A stretch of DNA of 64,000 nt from Zymomonas mobilis. GTDB taxonomy: Bacteria; Pseudomonadota; Alphaproteobacteria; Sphingomonadales; Sphingomonadaceae. The position numbers and the translations under genes were made by a program. The notes below the pieces were generated by a model. It was not told where the DNA came from. It saw nothing but the letters and a program-made list of their open reading frames with translations, and did no database searches. Below are positions 18,346-27,962 of the stretch, piece by piece. Where the stretch lies: the NCBI RefSeq assembly GCF_006715975.1, contig NZ_VFOF01000001.1, positions 754,001 through 818,000 of the forward strand, written 5' to 3'. Each line of letters opens with the position of its first letter. The first letter of the stretch is position 1.

Positions 18346-18984
18346 ATGGCTAATACAACTCAGACTTCAGCGCCAGCTTCTCCGGCGACGTCTGAAGCGA
18401 TGCCTCAGACCGCCCCTGCGGCGCCGAAGGTAACGGCGACAACGGAGGCACCGGGTGGTGTCCAACCGGAAGCCCACGAGTCGACTTTTCTTGGATTAAG
18501 TGGCCCGGCTTGGGTTTCTACTTCCATCATTGTCTTTTTGCTCATTCTGGTCTGGAAAAAAGTCCCGTCTCTTATTACGTCGGCTCTTGATAAACAGATC
18601 GATGAAATTCGTAGTCGCCTTGGTGATGCTGAACGCTTGCGCAAGGAAGCTGAAGTTTTAAAAGCCGAGTATGATGAGAAAACGCATCAGGCTTCAAGTG
18701 AAGCCGAAGCGATCATCGAGCGGGCGAAAGAAGATGCAAGCAGCATTGTTGCTGATGCTAAAACTCAATCCCAGCAATTGGTAGAACGTCGTCAGAAAAT
18801 GGCGACCGAACAGATTGCTGCTGCAGAACAGGAAGCTATTGCTGAAATTCGGCAAACGGCTGCCAAGTTGGCACTTCAAGCTGCGACCCAAATCATTCAA
18901 AAACAGAATGATGCGCCGCATGATAAGGTTTTGATAGATCAGACAATCGATTCTTTGAACCAGCAGGGCAAACGCCTTAACTGA
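18346..18984 (+). CDS. atpF: ATP synthase F0 subunit b
   Basis: 212 residues. An unusual Ala/Pro/Thr-rich N-terminal extension of about 45 residues precedes the membrane helix (WVSTSIIVFLLILVWKKVP, about 56-74) and the coiled-coil stalk. Together with b' it makes the stator. It begins 13 bp after atpF' with GGGAG before the ATG. A strong terminator ends the operon, so the F1 genes must be elsewhere on the chromosome, as is usual for alphaproteobacteria. Confidence 0.92.
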   Translation: MANTTQTSAPASPATSEAMPQTAPAAPKVTATTEAPGGVQPEAHESTFLGLSGPAWVSTSIIVFLLILVWKKVPSLITSALDKQIDEIRSRLGDAERLRKEAEVLKAEYDEKTHQASSEAEAIIERAKEDASSIVADAKTQSQQLVERRQKMATEQIAAAEQEAIAEIRQTAAKLALQAATQIIQKQNDAPHDKVLIDQTIDSLNQQGKRLN

Positions 18985-19010
18985 TTGGATTGTTATGTCT
19001 GACCAAATCG

Positions 19011-19040
19011 GCGTCGTCGCCTTTGCGACGGCGCTTTTTT
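19011..19040 (+). terminator. Rho-independent terminator of the F0 operon
   Basis: GCGTCGTCGC (19011-19020) pairs with GCGACGGCGC (19025-19034) with one G-U pair and a CTTT loop, followed by six T. It stands 27 bp after the atpF stop. Confidence 0.93.
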
Positions 19041-19184
19041 GTTGTCTTGTGTAAAAGTCAAATGACATGATTGTTTTTGTTAAAATAGTTTAACGGCCTT
19101 GTTTTGATCAGAGGTCGCCTTAACTCTTTTATCTGGTGAAATGATTATTGAGATCATTTTAAAGATTTTTCAAAAATAAGATGG

Positions 19185-21134
19185 ATGAGGCACGGTCTGA
19201 TTAGTGAATCCCAAGAAGCAGATCGTTTCAGCGAAAAACAACCTTTGGATGTTTTTAAAGGAACCGATCACCCTGACCTTGAAAAGGGCGTTGCGGCGAT
19301 CAGCAATGTTTTAAAAACGCTGCCCATGCGCCCCGGGGTTTACCGGATGTATGATAGTAAGGGTAATATCCTTTATGTGGGTAAAGCTCGTGCCTTAAAA
19401 AATCGTGTTGCCAATTATACCCAGATATCGGGCCTATCCCGTCGTATCCAACGCATGGTCTCCCAAACGCGGAGCATGACGATTGTCACGACGACAACCG
19501 AATCAGAAGCGTTGCTGTTAGAAGCGCAGCTGATCAAGCGATACCGGCCTCCTTACAACATTTTGCTGCGTGACGATAAAAGCTTCCCTTATATTCTATT
19601 GAAAGAAGAGGGGACTTTCCCGCAATTTCCATCATTGCAAAGGCATCGTGGCGTAAGGCGGGCAAAAGGACATTATTATGGTCCCTTTGCAAGCGCGGAT
19701 TCGGTCACCCTGACTTTGAATAGTTTGCAGAAACTATTTTTATTACGATCATGTTCGGATAGCTTTTTCAGAAACCGTAAGCGGCCTTGTTTGCTTTATC
19801 AGATAAAGCGCTGTTCTGCGCCCTGTGTCGATCGTATTTCTGATGCTGATTATCATGATTTAGTCGTCGATACGCGCGACTTTCTTGCCGGAAAATCAAC
19901 GAATGTGCAGCAAAAGCTCGTTTCATCTATGGAGCAAGCTTCAGATGCTCAGAATTATGAATTAGCGGCTGTTTATCGTGATCGATTAAGGGCTTTAACC
20001 TTTATTCAGAACCATCAGGCGATCAATAGCGGCAACTTAAGCAATACAGATATCTTTGGCGTAGAAAGTCGGGCTGGCTTGGTCTGTATTCAGGTGTTCT
20101 TTATTCGTAACCGTCAGAATTGGGGACATCACGCTTATTTCTTGAATCATGTTGATGATCAAGCTTTGCCGGATGTGCTGCAAAGCTTTTTGGGGCAATT
20201 TTACGAAGACAAGATTGCACCGAAAGATATTCTGACCAATTATATCCCTAGCGACACAGAGGTTCTGGAAGAGGCGTTATCTTCGCAGCGCGGCTATAAG
20301 GTAAAATTTCATCAGCCCCAGCGCGGTGATTTGAAAAAATTACTCGATAATGCCGTTCGTAATGCCAAAGAAGCGATTGAGCGTCGCTTGGCTGAGGCAT
20401 CCACTCAGCAACAGCTGTTAAAAGAAATGGTTGATCTCTTCCATCTGGACAAAATGCCCGACCGAATAGAGGTTTACGATAACAGCCATATCATGGGCAC
20501 GAATATGGTGGGTGCAATGATTGTCGCGGGCCCTGAAGGGTTCCGACGGAACAGTTACCGTAAATTCAATATCAAATCCCAGACAATTAATCCGGGAGAT
20601 GATTTTGAAATGATGCGTGAGGTTTTAACGCGTCGTTTCTCACGATTGGAGCGCAGTGATCCTGATCGTTCTAGCGGCGAGTGGCCTGATCTTTTGCTGG
20701 TTGATGGCGGTAAGGGGCAGGTTCGTGCTGTGAAAGAGATTCTGGCCGAGCAAGGCATTTCAGATGTGTCGATAGTGGGTATCTCGAAAGGGCCTGATCG
20801 TCATGCTGGACGTGAGCATTTCCATTTGGTGGATGGCAGTGAATATGCCTTGCCGCCGAATAGCGGTTTGCTTTTTTATCTTCAGCGGTTGAGGGATGAA
20901 GCGCATCGTTTTGCGATTGGCACCCATCGAGCAAGACGAGCCAAGAATATGACGGCTAGTCCTTTGGATGATGTGCCAGGGATTGGTCCTACCCGAAAAA
21001 AAGCGTTGTTATTACATTTTGGAACGGCACGCGATGTCAAAAATGCTTCACTGCCGGAATTGGAAAAAGTGAACGGCATTTCTTCTGCTATAGCGCAACA
21101 AATTTATGACTTTTTCCATAATAGCCCTGCGTAA
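19185..21134 (+). CDS. uvrC: Excinuclease ABC subunit C
   Basis: 649 residues. GIY-YIG nuclease domain at about 45-125 (MRPGVYRMYDSKGNILYVGKAR split over the motif GVY...YVGK), UVR motif for UvrB binding at about 235-270 (ELAAVYRDRLRAL), RNase H-like 5' nuclease domain (VYDNSHIMGTNMVGAMIV at about 425), and C-terminal tandem helix-hairpin-helix (DDVPGIGPTRKKALL). It makes both incisions in nucleotide excision repair. recO follows 38 bp later and is probably co-transcribed. Confidence 0.97.
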   Translation: MRHGLISESQEADRFSEKQPLDVFKGTDHPDLEKGVAAISNVLKTLPMRPGVYRMYDSKGNILYVGKARALKNRVANYTQISGLSRRIQRMVSQTRSMTIVTTTTESEALLLEAQLIKRYRPPYNILLRDDKSFPYILLKEEGTFPQFPSLQRHRGVRRAKGHYYGPFASADSVTLTLNSLQKLFLLRSCSDSFFRNRKRPCLLYQIKRCSAPCVDRISDADYHDLVVDTRDFLAGKSTNVQQKLVSSMEQASDAQNYELAAVYRDRLRALTFIQNHQAINSGNLSNTDIFGVESRAGLVCIQVFFIRNRQNWGHHAYFLNHVDDQALPDVLQSFLGQFYEDKIAPKDILTNYIPSDTEVLEEALSSQRGYKVKFHQPQRGDLKKLLDNAVRNAKEAIERRLAEASTQQQLLKEMVDLFHLDKMPDRIEVYDNSHIMGTNMVGAMIVAGPEGFRRNSYRKFNIKSQTINPGDDFEMMREVLTRRFSRLERSDPDRSSGEWPDLLLVDGGKGQVRAVKEILAEQGISDVSIVGISKGPDRHAGREHFHLVDGSEYALPPNSGLLFYLQRLRDEAHRFAIGTHRARRAKNMTASPLDDVPGIGPTRKKALLLHFGTARDVKNASLPELEKVNGISSAIAQQIYDFFHNSPA

Positions 21135-21172
21135 GATAACCCAAATACACCCCTAATCATGACAAGGATGTA

Positions 21173-21937
21173 ATGAAGGCTGTTTCTGTTCCTGCTTTAT
21201 TTTTAACCAGCCGTTCTCATGCTGAGAATGGAGCTATTATCCGGGTGCTGACAGCAGGCGGGTTGCGGGCGGGATATGTTCAGGGCGCGCATTCTCGTTA
21301 TCGTCGCCCTTTGCTGCTTGCAGGGAATTACTTGCAAGCGAGCTGGCGTGAAAAACTTGGCCGTTCATTGCCTTCTATTACTTTGGAGTTGCTCCATAGT
21401 CGAGCAAGGGTAATAGGCCATCCCTTACCAGCGCTTTTCTTAAGTTGGATATGCCCGTTTACCGCCGCGATTTTGCCAGAAGCACAGCCAGAACCTTATC
21501 TATTCCAAAGTTTAAAGAGGCTCTTGGATATTGTCGAAGAAACGGCTGAGCCTCTTCTGTGGATGGCTGAGCTGGTGCGCTTTGAATTATTATTGCTGTC
21601 GGAATTGGGATATGGGCTGCAACTGTCCAGTTGCGTTATGACAGGGCAAGATGACCATCTGGAATGGGTTAGTCCCAAGCATCACGCCGCCGTCAGTCAG
21701 CAGGCCGCAAAAGGCTATGAAACAAAATTATTGGCATTGCCGCCTTTTTTGAAAATACCGAGATCTGTTTTCTTTTGTGATTTACCTGACAAAAATGCTT
21801 TGCAACAAGGGTTGAAACTAAGTGGATTCTTTTTGCGGTACCATTTCGACGCCCCTTATTATCGTCGTTTTTTTGAAGTCAGGCAGCGTCTTATTAGAAA
21901 TTTCATGGCATCTTTTGAACAAGATGTTCTCCCATGA
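21173..21937 (+). CDS. recO: DNA repair protein RecO
   Basis: 254 residues. The N-terminal OB fold begins ALFLTSRSHAENGAIIRVLT and continues GGLRAGYVQGAHSRYRRP. The helical domain contains the typical LVRFELLLLSELGYGLQLSSC at about 137-157. RecO loads RecA onto SSB-coated DNA with RecR in the RecF pathway. Of the usual zinc cysteines only part is visible, which is common in this family. Probably in one operon with uvrC. Confidence 0.9.
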   Translation: MKAVSVPALFLTSRSHAENGAIIRVLTAGGLRAGYVQGAHSRYRRPLLLAGNYLQASWREKLGRSLPSITLELLHSRARVIGHPLPALFLSWICPFTAAILPEAQPEPYLFQSLKRLLDIVEETAEPLLWMAELVRFELLLLSELGYGLQLSSCVMTGQDDHLEWVSPKHHAAVSQQAAKGYETKLLALPPFLKIPRSVFFCDLPDKNALQQGLKLSGFFLRYHFDAPYYRRFFEVRQRLIRNFMASFEQDVLP

Positions 21938-21979
21938 GTATTTTCTAATAGGGGAGGGGCAAAGAAGTGTGATTAAAAA

Positions 21980-22513
21980 ATGAGAAACGTTGCTCTTGCC
22001 TGTATTCTTGGTTTCTCTGCCCTTATGGGCGTTTCTGCTAAAGCCGAAAAAGCACCACCTCCGACTATCCCTTATTGGAGCGTATGGGCTGATCATCAGG
22101 GGGTAACCCATCAAACCCGATGCGCGCTTCATAATTTAGCATTGCAAGATTTTGCTCATACTGATCATCCCGAATGGGTGTCACAACAAGATCATGCCAC
22201 AAAACGATATGTGTTCAATATTATGCCAGTCGGATGGATTGGAAATTGGCATAAAAACCCAGAACCTCAATGGATTATCCCGTTGTCAGGACGTTGGTTT
22301 GTCAAAACGACTGATGATAAATCTGTGGAGATGGGTGCTGGAGAAATGTCTTTTGGCGGGGATCAGGCGGCCAAAATGATTAATGGCCGTCAAGGGCATA
22401 TTTCTGGAAGCGTTGGTAATCAGCCTGCCAAGGTTTTGATTATCCAATTAAACGCCATACCCCATAATCACGCACATCCTGAATGTGCAGCAGGTGGCTC
22501 GCCTATTCAATAA
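21980..22513 (+). CDS. Secreted cupin-domain protein
   Basis: 177 residues with a clear signal peptide (residues 1-22, ACILGFSALMGVSAKAE). The rest folds like a small single-domain cupin: PQWIIPLSGRWFVKT (about 95-109), VEMGAGEMSFGGD (about 116-128), then VLIIQL. The metal-binding His pattern of cupins is incomplete, with WH at 90 and H at about 140. No function can be assigned from sequence. It ends 5 bp from the convergent LysR gene. It begins 42 bp after recO and could be the last gene of that transcript. Confidence 0.65.
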   Translation: MRNVALACILGFSALMGVSAKAEKAPPPTIPYWSVWADHQGVTHQTRCALHNLALQDFAHTDHPEWVSQQDHATKRYVFNIMPVGWIGNWHKNPEPQWIIPLSGRWFVKTTDDKSVEMGAGEMSFGGDQAAKMINGRQGHISGSVGNQPAKVLIIQLNAIPHNHAHPECAAGGSPIQ

Positions 22514-22517
22514 AAGG

Positions 22518-23327
22518 CTATATCTCGCTTTCCAAGCTAGCGGTCAGAGCCGCCGTCAATGCTTTGACTTTCTTCTGCCTCCATTGGGGCAGGGGGGCCA
22601 TAAGCCAGTATTGCATTTCACTTTCTGTGATAGCGCCGAATTGCTGTAATTTTTGGCTTTCGAGTAAGTCTTTTGCCAAAACGAGTGGCACGCGACAGCG
22701 TCCTAATCCTTTCAAGGCAGCGATGATGGCTAGTCCTGCATGAGCGACCTGTAAAATAATAGGCGTGTCGGGATCATATTCGGCATCCGGCCATTCGATA
22801 AATATTTCTGGGGAGTCCGGTAATCCTACAGTCACCATTAAACCGTCGCTGAGGGTGACGGCTTCATGATTACCGGGATCATCCGTATAATTGATCGCGA
22901 CATCCAGATTAGCTTGTGTGAAATCAAGGTCTTTTTCAATAGCCAGAAGTGTAAACTTGATATCCGGATTTTGACGGTGATATTCCGCCAATCTTGAAAG
23001 AAGCCAGGATTCTGTAAAATCGCGAGGTGCCGCGATTGTTAGCCTTTTTGACGACTGTCCGGCCTGCATTCTTTGGACAGCTTCTTCAAATTTTAGGAAG
23101 CCCTCTCTTAGGGCATCGAGTCCGGCTAACGCTTCGGGGGTAAGCTCAAGCCCTTTGGCATTACGACGGAATAGGACAACGCCTAAGGTGTCTTCTAATG
23201 CCCTGATCTGCTGCCCAACGGCCGCAGGAGTCACGGCTAATTCGTCAGCGGCACGGGTAAATGATAAGTGGCGAGCTGCCGCATCCATTACCCGTAAGCC
23301 GTTAAAGGGTAGATGTGTCCGCTTCAT
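22518..23327 (-). CDS. LysR family transcriptional regulator (GcvA-like)
   Basis: 269 residues. N-terminal winged helix-turn-helix (AARHLSFTRAADELAVTPAAVGQQIRALED split at about 12-43) closest in style to GcvA/AmpR regulators, then a periplasmic-binding-protein-like effector domain from about residue 92. Binds DNA as a tetramer and responds to a small ligand, unknown here. The length is a little short of the usual 290-310. It lies 67 bp downstream of metZ on the same strand, so it may be the tail of a leuB-metZ transcript rather than divergently controlling a neighbour. Confidence 0.88.
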   Translation of the reverse strand: MKRTHLPFNGLRVMDAAARHLSFTRAADELAVTPAAVGQQIRALEDTLGVVLFRRNAKGLELTPEALAGLDALREGFLKFEEAVQRMQAGQSSKRLTIAAPRDFTESWLLSRLAEYHRQNPDIKFTLLAIEKDLDFTQANLDVAINYTDDPGNHEAVTLSDGLMVTVGLPDSPEIFIEWPDAEYDPDTPIILQVAHAGLAIIAALKGLGRCRVPLVLAKDLLESQKLQQFGAITESEMQYWLMAPLPQWRQKKVKALTAALTASLESEI

Positions 23328-23394
23328 AACCGATATTCCTTTGCTGACATCTCTACCCTTCTTATGATTCTGACAATCTATGCTTTCGAGCGGC

Positions 23395-24603
23395 TTATAA
23401 TCCGATTTTACGTAGTGCCTGATCCAGATCTTCTTTCAGATCCTCGACATCTTCCAGCCCGACGCTGAAACGCAGCATATCTTCGGTGATGCCCATGGCT
23501 AAACGCTCTGGTTCGGCGACGCCGCTATGGGTCGTCGAGCAAGGATGCGTCATCAAGGAACGGGTGTCGCCAAGATTGTTAGAGATGTCGATCAGTTCAA
23601 GATTATTCAGCAGTGAAAGTGCCTGTTGGCGATCTTTACCCAAGAACAGAGCCAGAACCGTTCCACCCGTCTTCATCTGTTTTTTCGCAAGCGCATACTG
23701 CGGATGTGATTTTAGACCCGGATAAGAAATGCGAGGAAGACGCGTTTCAAGGAACTTAGCTAAAATTTGAGCATTTTCGCTTTGACGAATGCTACGCAAT
23801 TCAAGCGTTTCCAGTCCTTTCATGACCACCCATGCGTTGAAAGGTGACAAATTAGGACCCGTATTACGGATGAACGGCACCAGCGTTTCGTTGACGAATT
23901 TGTTGCTACCTGCGACGGAGCCAGCGAGAACACGTCCCTGACCATCCATCATTTTTGTTGCAGAATAAGCAACAACATCGACTCCAAATTCCATCGGTTT
24001 TTGGATGACGGGGGTGCAGAAAGCGTTATCGACAACTGTCAGGATGCCAGCTTCTTTGGCGACGTTACAGACCGCTTCGATATCGACCAGTTCAAGCGTT
24101 GGATTGGTCGGTGTTTCAAAGAAGAACAACTTGGTGTTGGGCTGGATAGCATCTTTCCATTGCTGGACATCTGCACCGTCAACCACCGTGGCCGTGATAC
24201 CAAAGCGTGGCAATAACGAATCAGACAACCAACGGCAGGAGCCAAAAGCGACCCGTCCGATAACAAAGTGATCGCCGGCAGAAAGTGCAGACAACAAGAC
24301 AGAAGTCATGGCGGCCATGCCGGTCGACATCGTACGGGAGGTCTCAGCGCCTTCCATTAATGCCAGTTTTTCTTCCAGCATCATGACAGTCGGGCTTTGC
24401 ATACGGGAATAGATCATTCCCTCTTGCTCGCCAGCAAAGCGTTCTGCTGCGTCTTCTGCCCGTTCATAAGAATAGCCGGAGGTTAGGAAAAGAGCTTCGC
24501 TCGTTTCGCCAAATTCCGAACGGACAAGACCGCCTCTGATCGCCTGTGTCGCTGGACGCCATTTACGCGTTATATTCCGGTCAAGTCCGGTATACCGTTT
24601 CAT
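23395..24603 (-). CDS. metZ: O-succinylhomoserine sulfhydrylase
   Basis: 402 residues of the Cys/Met metabolism PLP family. The PLP lysine is in AYSATKMMDGQGR at about 211-223. The N-terminus RKWRPATQAIRGGLVRSEFGE and the stretch GYSYERAEDAAERFAGE match MetZ, which makes homocysteine directly from O-succinylhomoserine and sulfide. Close relatives with other substrates (cystathionine gamma-synthase, MetY) are less likely on the N-terminal pattern. It begins 66 bp after leuB on the same strand. I found no SAM-II riboswitch in the gap. Confidence 0.9.
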   Translation of the reverse strand: MKRYTGLDRNITRKWRPATQAIRGGLVRSEFGETSEALFLTSGYSYERAEDAAERFAGEQEGMIYSRMQSPTVMMLEEKLALMEGAETSRTMSTGMAAMTSVLLSALSAGDHFVIGRVAFGSCRWLSDSLLPRFGITATVVDGADVQQWKDAIQPNTKLFFFETPTNPTLELVDIEAVCNVAKEAGILTVVDNAFCTPVIQKPMEFGVDVVAYSATKMMDGQGRVLAGSVAGSNKFVNETLVPFIRNTGPNLSPFNAWVVMKGLETLELRSIRQSENAQILAKFLETRLPRISYPGLKSHPQYALAKKQMKTGGTVLALFLGKDRQQALSLLNNLELIDISNNLGDTRSLMTHPCSTTHSGVAEPERLAMGITEDMLRFSVGLEDVEDLKEDLDQALRKIGL

Positions 24604-24669
24604 AATTTTTTCCTGTCTCTGTAAAATGCGAAAAGCGCTGCCTGAATACCTATAGGGGATATGGGTAGA

Positions 24670-25719
24670 TCAGTTAAGAGCGGCTAAAACAGCATTCCCC
24701 ATTTCGGACGTGGACATGTTGCCACCCAAATCAGCCGTGCGTGCGCCTTTTTCGAGAGCGGTTGCGACCGCTTTTTCGATGCGGGCGGCATCATCTTCAC
24801 GTTTCAGAGTATAACGCAGCATCATCGCACCGGAGAGAATCGTACCCAGTGGGTTTGCTTTGCCCTGTCCAGCGATATCGGGAGCTGAACCGTGAATTGG
24901 TTCGTAGAGACCCTTATTCTCGCTATTTAAGGATGCAGAAGGCAGCAACCCGATGGAGCCGACACAAGCAGAAGCCAGATCAGAAAGAATATCGCCAAAG
25001 AGATTGCCGGTAATAATTACGTCAAACTGGTCTGGTGCGCGAACAAGCTGCATCGCGGCATTGTCGACATACATATGGCTGAGCGCAACATCAGGATATT
25101 CCTGAGCTACTTCTAGAACAATAGTCCGCCACAATTGGGAGGTTTCTAAAACATTGGATTTGTCGATTGAGCAAAGATTGCTGCTGCGCGTGCGAGCCGT
25201 TTCAAAGCCGATGCGTGCAATGCGTCTTACTTCGTCTTCGTTATAACGCATCGTATCGAAGCCTTCGCGACGGTTTTGATCGTCTTTGCGCTGGCCACGT
25301 GGGGTTCCAAAATAGACGTCACCCGTTAATTCACGGACGATCATAAGATCGGTACCGGATATTCTGTTTTCTTTGAGAGGCGATTCTGCCTGCAATTCAG
25401 GGAATAGGCGAGCGGGTCTCAGATTTGCGAACAGATCAAGTTCTCTTCTAAGACCTAAGATTGCCTGTTCCGGACGCAATGCGCGTTCCAGATGGTCACA
25501 TTCTGGATCACCAACGGAACCAAACAGAATAGCATCCGTGCTACGGCATAATTTTAAGGTTTCTTCCGGTAACGGGCTTCCAGTTACTTTCCATGCTGCG
25601 CCACCGATTAAGGCTTCGTCAAATTCGATTTCCTGACCAACAACTGCCTTTAATATTTTTACGGCTTCAGCTGTAATCTCGGGGCCGATTCCATCTCCGG
25701 CCAACAATGCAATGCGCAT
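24670..25719 (-). CDS. leuB: 3-isopropylmalate dehydrogenase
   Basis: 349 residues, full length. Starts [18 protein letters not shown]. The isocitrate/isopropylmalate dehydrogenase signature [19 protein letters not shown] lies at about 240-258; substrate-binding arginines are in [13 protein letters not shown] and [11 protein letters not shown], and the [11 protein letters not shown] segment is at about 188. It oxidises and decarboxylates 3-isopropylmalate in leucine synthesis. leuC and leuD are not in the window. It heads a probable leuB-metZ transcript. Confidence 0.96.
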   Translation of the reverse strand: MRIALLAGDGIGPEITAEAVKILKAVVGQEIEFDEALIGGAAWKVTGSPLPEETLKLCRSTDAILFGSVGDPECDHLERALRPEQAILGLRRELDLFANLRPARLFPELQAESPLKENRISGTDLMIVRELTGDVYFGTPRGQRKDDQNRREGFDTMRYNEDEVRRIARIGFETARTRSSNLCSIDKSNVLETSQLWRTIVLEVAQEYPDVALSHMYVDNAAMQLVRAPDQFDVIITGNLFGDILSDLASACVGSIGLLPSASLNSENKGLYEPIHGSAPDIAGQGKANPLGTILSGAMMLRYTLKREDDAARIEKAVATALEKGARTADLGGNMSTSEMGNAVLAALN

Positions 25720-25851
25720 GGGGCACTCCTTCTACCTAATGTTTTTAAAGGCCATGCCGTAACCAACATAAGAGCGCAAGCTTTTGAATAGAAAATGCCA
25801 AAAAATAGAATTTAAGACAGGAAACGATAACTTTATCGAAAAGAAATATTA

Positions 25852-26472
25852 CTAAAATTTAAAATAACCTTCTCCGCTTATCTCATGAATAGAGCGTCGC
25901 ATATTTGAAAATTTCATTCGGCGGCTATGCGATTCTTCGAGTGGTATTGTCGTATTCGGGTGTCCGACCGCTATTGCGGCATCGATATGGTAGCTTTCAG
26001 GTACCTTTAAAATTTCCCGTGCTTTATCGAAATAAACGCCTGTCATGGGACGGGTTGCCAGCCCCATTTGGGTTGCCTGTAAGGCCATAGCCATCCATGC
26101 GGCACCCGCATCGAAACTATGACTGGGAGCATCTTGTTCGATGCCGCTGATCGGGGAGGTCAGAGTCGTTTTTGAAATGATGAAAATGATAGCGGCGGCC
26201 TGCTTTGCCCAGCTGCGATTACCTTCGACCAGCAATTCAATAAATTCTGGCCAGAGCGCGGTATCACGCATGGCATAGACAAAGCGCCATGGCTGAGAAT
26301 TATAGGCAGAAGGTGTCCAGCGGGCAGCTTCTAGCAAGGAATAAAGCGTGTCTTCTGTAATTTTTTCTGAAGAAAAAGACAACGGTGACCAACGTTTTAG
26401 AAAAACAGGATCAATGGGGTAATCTGAAATGCGGGATAAAGAATGGTTTTTAGAGGTGTGAGGCTGGGACAT
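25852..26472 (-). CDS. Nitroreductase family protein
   Basis: 206 residues, FMN-dependent fold. Typical segments are LLEAARWTPSAYNSQPWRFVYA (FMN phosphate and ring contacts, split at about 46-67), FDAGAAWMAMALQATQMGL (about 119-137) and the C-terminal AIAVGHP. Such enzymes reduce nitro groups, quinones or related compounds with NAD(P)H. The substrate is unknown. The gene stands alone, with a 132 bp gap to leuB and almost 0.9 kb of non-coding DNA upstream. Confidence 0.88.
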   Translation of the reverse strand: MSQPHTSKNHSLSRISDYPIDPVFLKRWSPLSFSSEKITEDTLYSLLEAARWTPSAYNSQPWRFVYAMRDTALWPEFIELLVEGNRSWAKQAAAIIFIISKTTLTSPISGIEQDAPSHSFDAGAAWMAMALQATQMGLATRPMTGVYFDKAREILKVPESYHIDAAIAVGHPNTTIPLEESHSRRMKFSNMRRSIHEISGEGYFKF

Positions 26473-27364
26473 TCAGTTATTCCTTGGCCGTGAAGAGCGA
26501 TAAAAACGGCCATATTCTGATGTGAAGTCAGTTTCTGGCTAATTCGTCAAATGGGTGGCGGATGATTTGTAGAATGCAAATAATTTAAAATTATTATCGA
26601 TATTTCTATTTTGGGTTAATTTAGGGATTAATCCCGTTTTTTTAAATTTAAATATTTTGTTTCTGATTTTAATATTTACGATTGATCGCGTATGGTCATG
26701 CTTTGCGTCTCCGCAAACCTGCTTAGTTTAAGTTTCTAGCATAATTGACCGAATAGCCAGCGAAGCCTTGTTCAAAGAGGCCGCAAAAATCATAGAAAAA
26801 GCAGGGCATGTTTCATGTTATCGATAAGTATAAAGTTGAGAGGTAATGGGGCGTTTGTCTGGTTGATTATGTTTGAGCATAAGCCGAAATGTAAAAATCC
26901 TTTTTGTTGATCTTGAAGTAACGGCTTCTTTGTTATTTGTCGTTTTTAAATAGCCTCTTTTTCTCAAATGATAACATTTGTCATTATATTTTAATGAAAA
27001 TGATAAATGATGCAAAAGATCATTTGCACCATCTGATAATATTTAAATTTTTTGAGAATCTATTTGATACTCTATAGTACGGTATATGTTTATAGATAAA
27101 GATAAATTTAAATATTTAAGAGTTGATGCCGTAGATTAATATAAGGAAAGCCTTTTTAAAAATACTGAACAGTATTTTATATTTAAGAATGACTTTGTCT
27201 TTTTAGATGAAATGAATTTTTGTCTACTGACAAAACTCGGTTTTTCTGTTAAGAAAACGCATCACATAATAATGAATAAAAAATAATAAAAATATCTATT
27301 GTTTAGAAAAATTTAAAAATAATGTTTGGGGCTGGCTCCTCTTCAAGAGGTGAGATATTCGATC
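26473..27364. other. Long AT-rich intergenic region
   Basis: Nearly 900 bp without a credible gene. It holds several inverted repeats: CAAATG-ATAA-CATTTG (26965-26980), a weak hairpin around 27008-27035 (GATGCAAA against TTTGCA), and a perfect AAAATACTG-AA-CAGTATTTT palindrome (27159-27178). The last is operator-like. The region must contain the divergent promoters of the nitroreductase and the EF-hand gene. A short minus-strand frame (26818-27015) has no family resemblance. Confidence 0.5.
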
Positions 27365-27796
27365 ATGAAAGAAAAATTGGCATTTATTCTGGGAGGCGTC
27401 GCTATTCTCATTGCATCTGGCGTTTTCCTGTTATGCCGATCTGGTCGGGCTTCGGATATCATTTCTAAAACAATTAAATCGACTTCTCCGGTAAGACTTT
27501 ATGCCGAAGATGCTAGGAATAATTATATCAACAACAAGATTACCCGGCATTTCGAACGCTATGACTTGGATCATGACCAAAAGATAAGCCGTGATGAGTA
27601 TTTGGCAGGACGGAGAAGAGCGTTCGAACGGTTAGATAAAAATCACGATAATGTGCTAACTTTTGATGAATATGCGGCGTCGGCAAGTAGTCATTTTGAT
27701 CAGGCTGACCAAGATCATGACGGTTTTTTAAATAGAGAAGACTTTGCAACGATAGATAAAAAGAGAATTCATGAAGAAAGAAATATAGATAAGTAA
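27365..27796 (+). CDS. Membrane-anchored or secreted EF-hand protein
   Basis: 143 residues from ATG 27365, preceded by AAGAGGTGAG; a longer reading from TTG 27326 is less likely. One N-terminal hydrophobic segment (LAFILGGVAILIASGVFLLC, about 5-24) acts as signal or anchor. Three canonical 12-residue calcium loops follow: DLDHDQKISRDE, DKNHDNVLTFDE and DQDHDGFLNRED, each with acidic or Asn ligands at positions 1, 3, 5 and 12. Probably a periplasmic calcium-binding protein of unknown role. It is monocistronic, with a terminator about 100 bp downstream. Confidence 0.8.
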   Translation: MKEKLAFILGGVAILIASGVFLLCRSGRASDIISKTIKSTSPVRLYAEDARNNYINNKITRHFERYDLDHDQKISRDEYLAGRRRAFERLDKNHDNVLTFDEYAASASSHFDQADQDHDGFLNREDFATIDKKRIHEERNIDK

Positions 27797-27893
27797 TTAT
27801 CTGTTAATTTTTGAGAAAAAATTCTGATTTATATTTTTTATGCGTTAAATTTGAGTTTTGAGATTGTTGGTGTCTTTTTGAATGCAGATATAG

Positions 27894-27928
27894 AAAAGCA
27901 CAGAACAAAATATTTGTCCTGTGCTTTT
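27894..27928. terminator. Bidirectional terminator between the EF-hand and acetolactate synthase genes
   Basis: AAAAGCACAG (27894-27903) pairs with CTGTGCTTTT (27919-27928), with an inner ACAAA/TTTGT stem after one mismatch. T tract on the plus strand; a shorter one on the minus strand. The flanking genes converge here. Confidence 0.85.
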
Positions 27929-27962
27929 TCTAAAAAATCGTCGCTGCAAAATAAATGAATAA

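Noticed and set aside
24604-24669. SAM-II riboswitch before metZ
   Set aside because: The gap after leuB is only 66 bp, and I could not find the conserved SAM-II pseudoknot core.
26960-26990. Fur-box-like sequence AAATGATAACATTTGTCATT
   Set aside because: Only partial symmetry to the 7-1-7 pattern in very AT-rich DNA, and neither neighbour is an iron gene.
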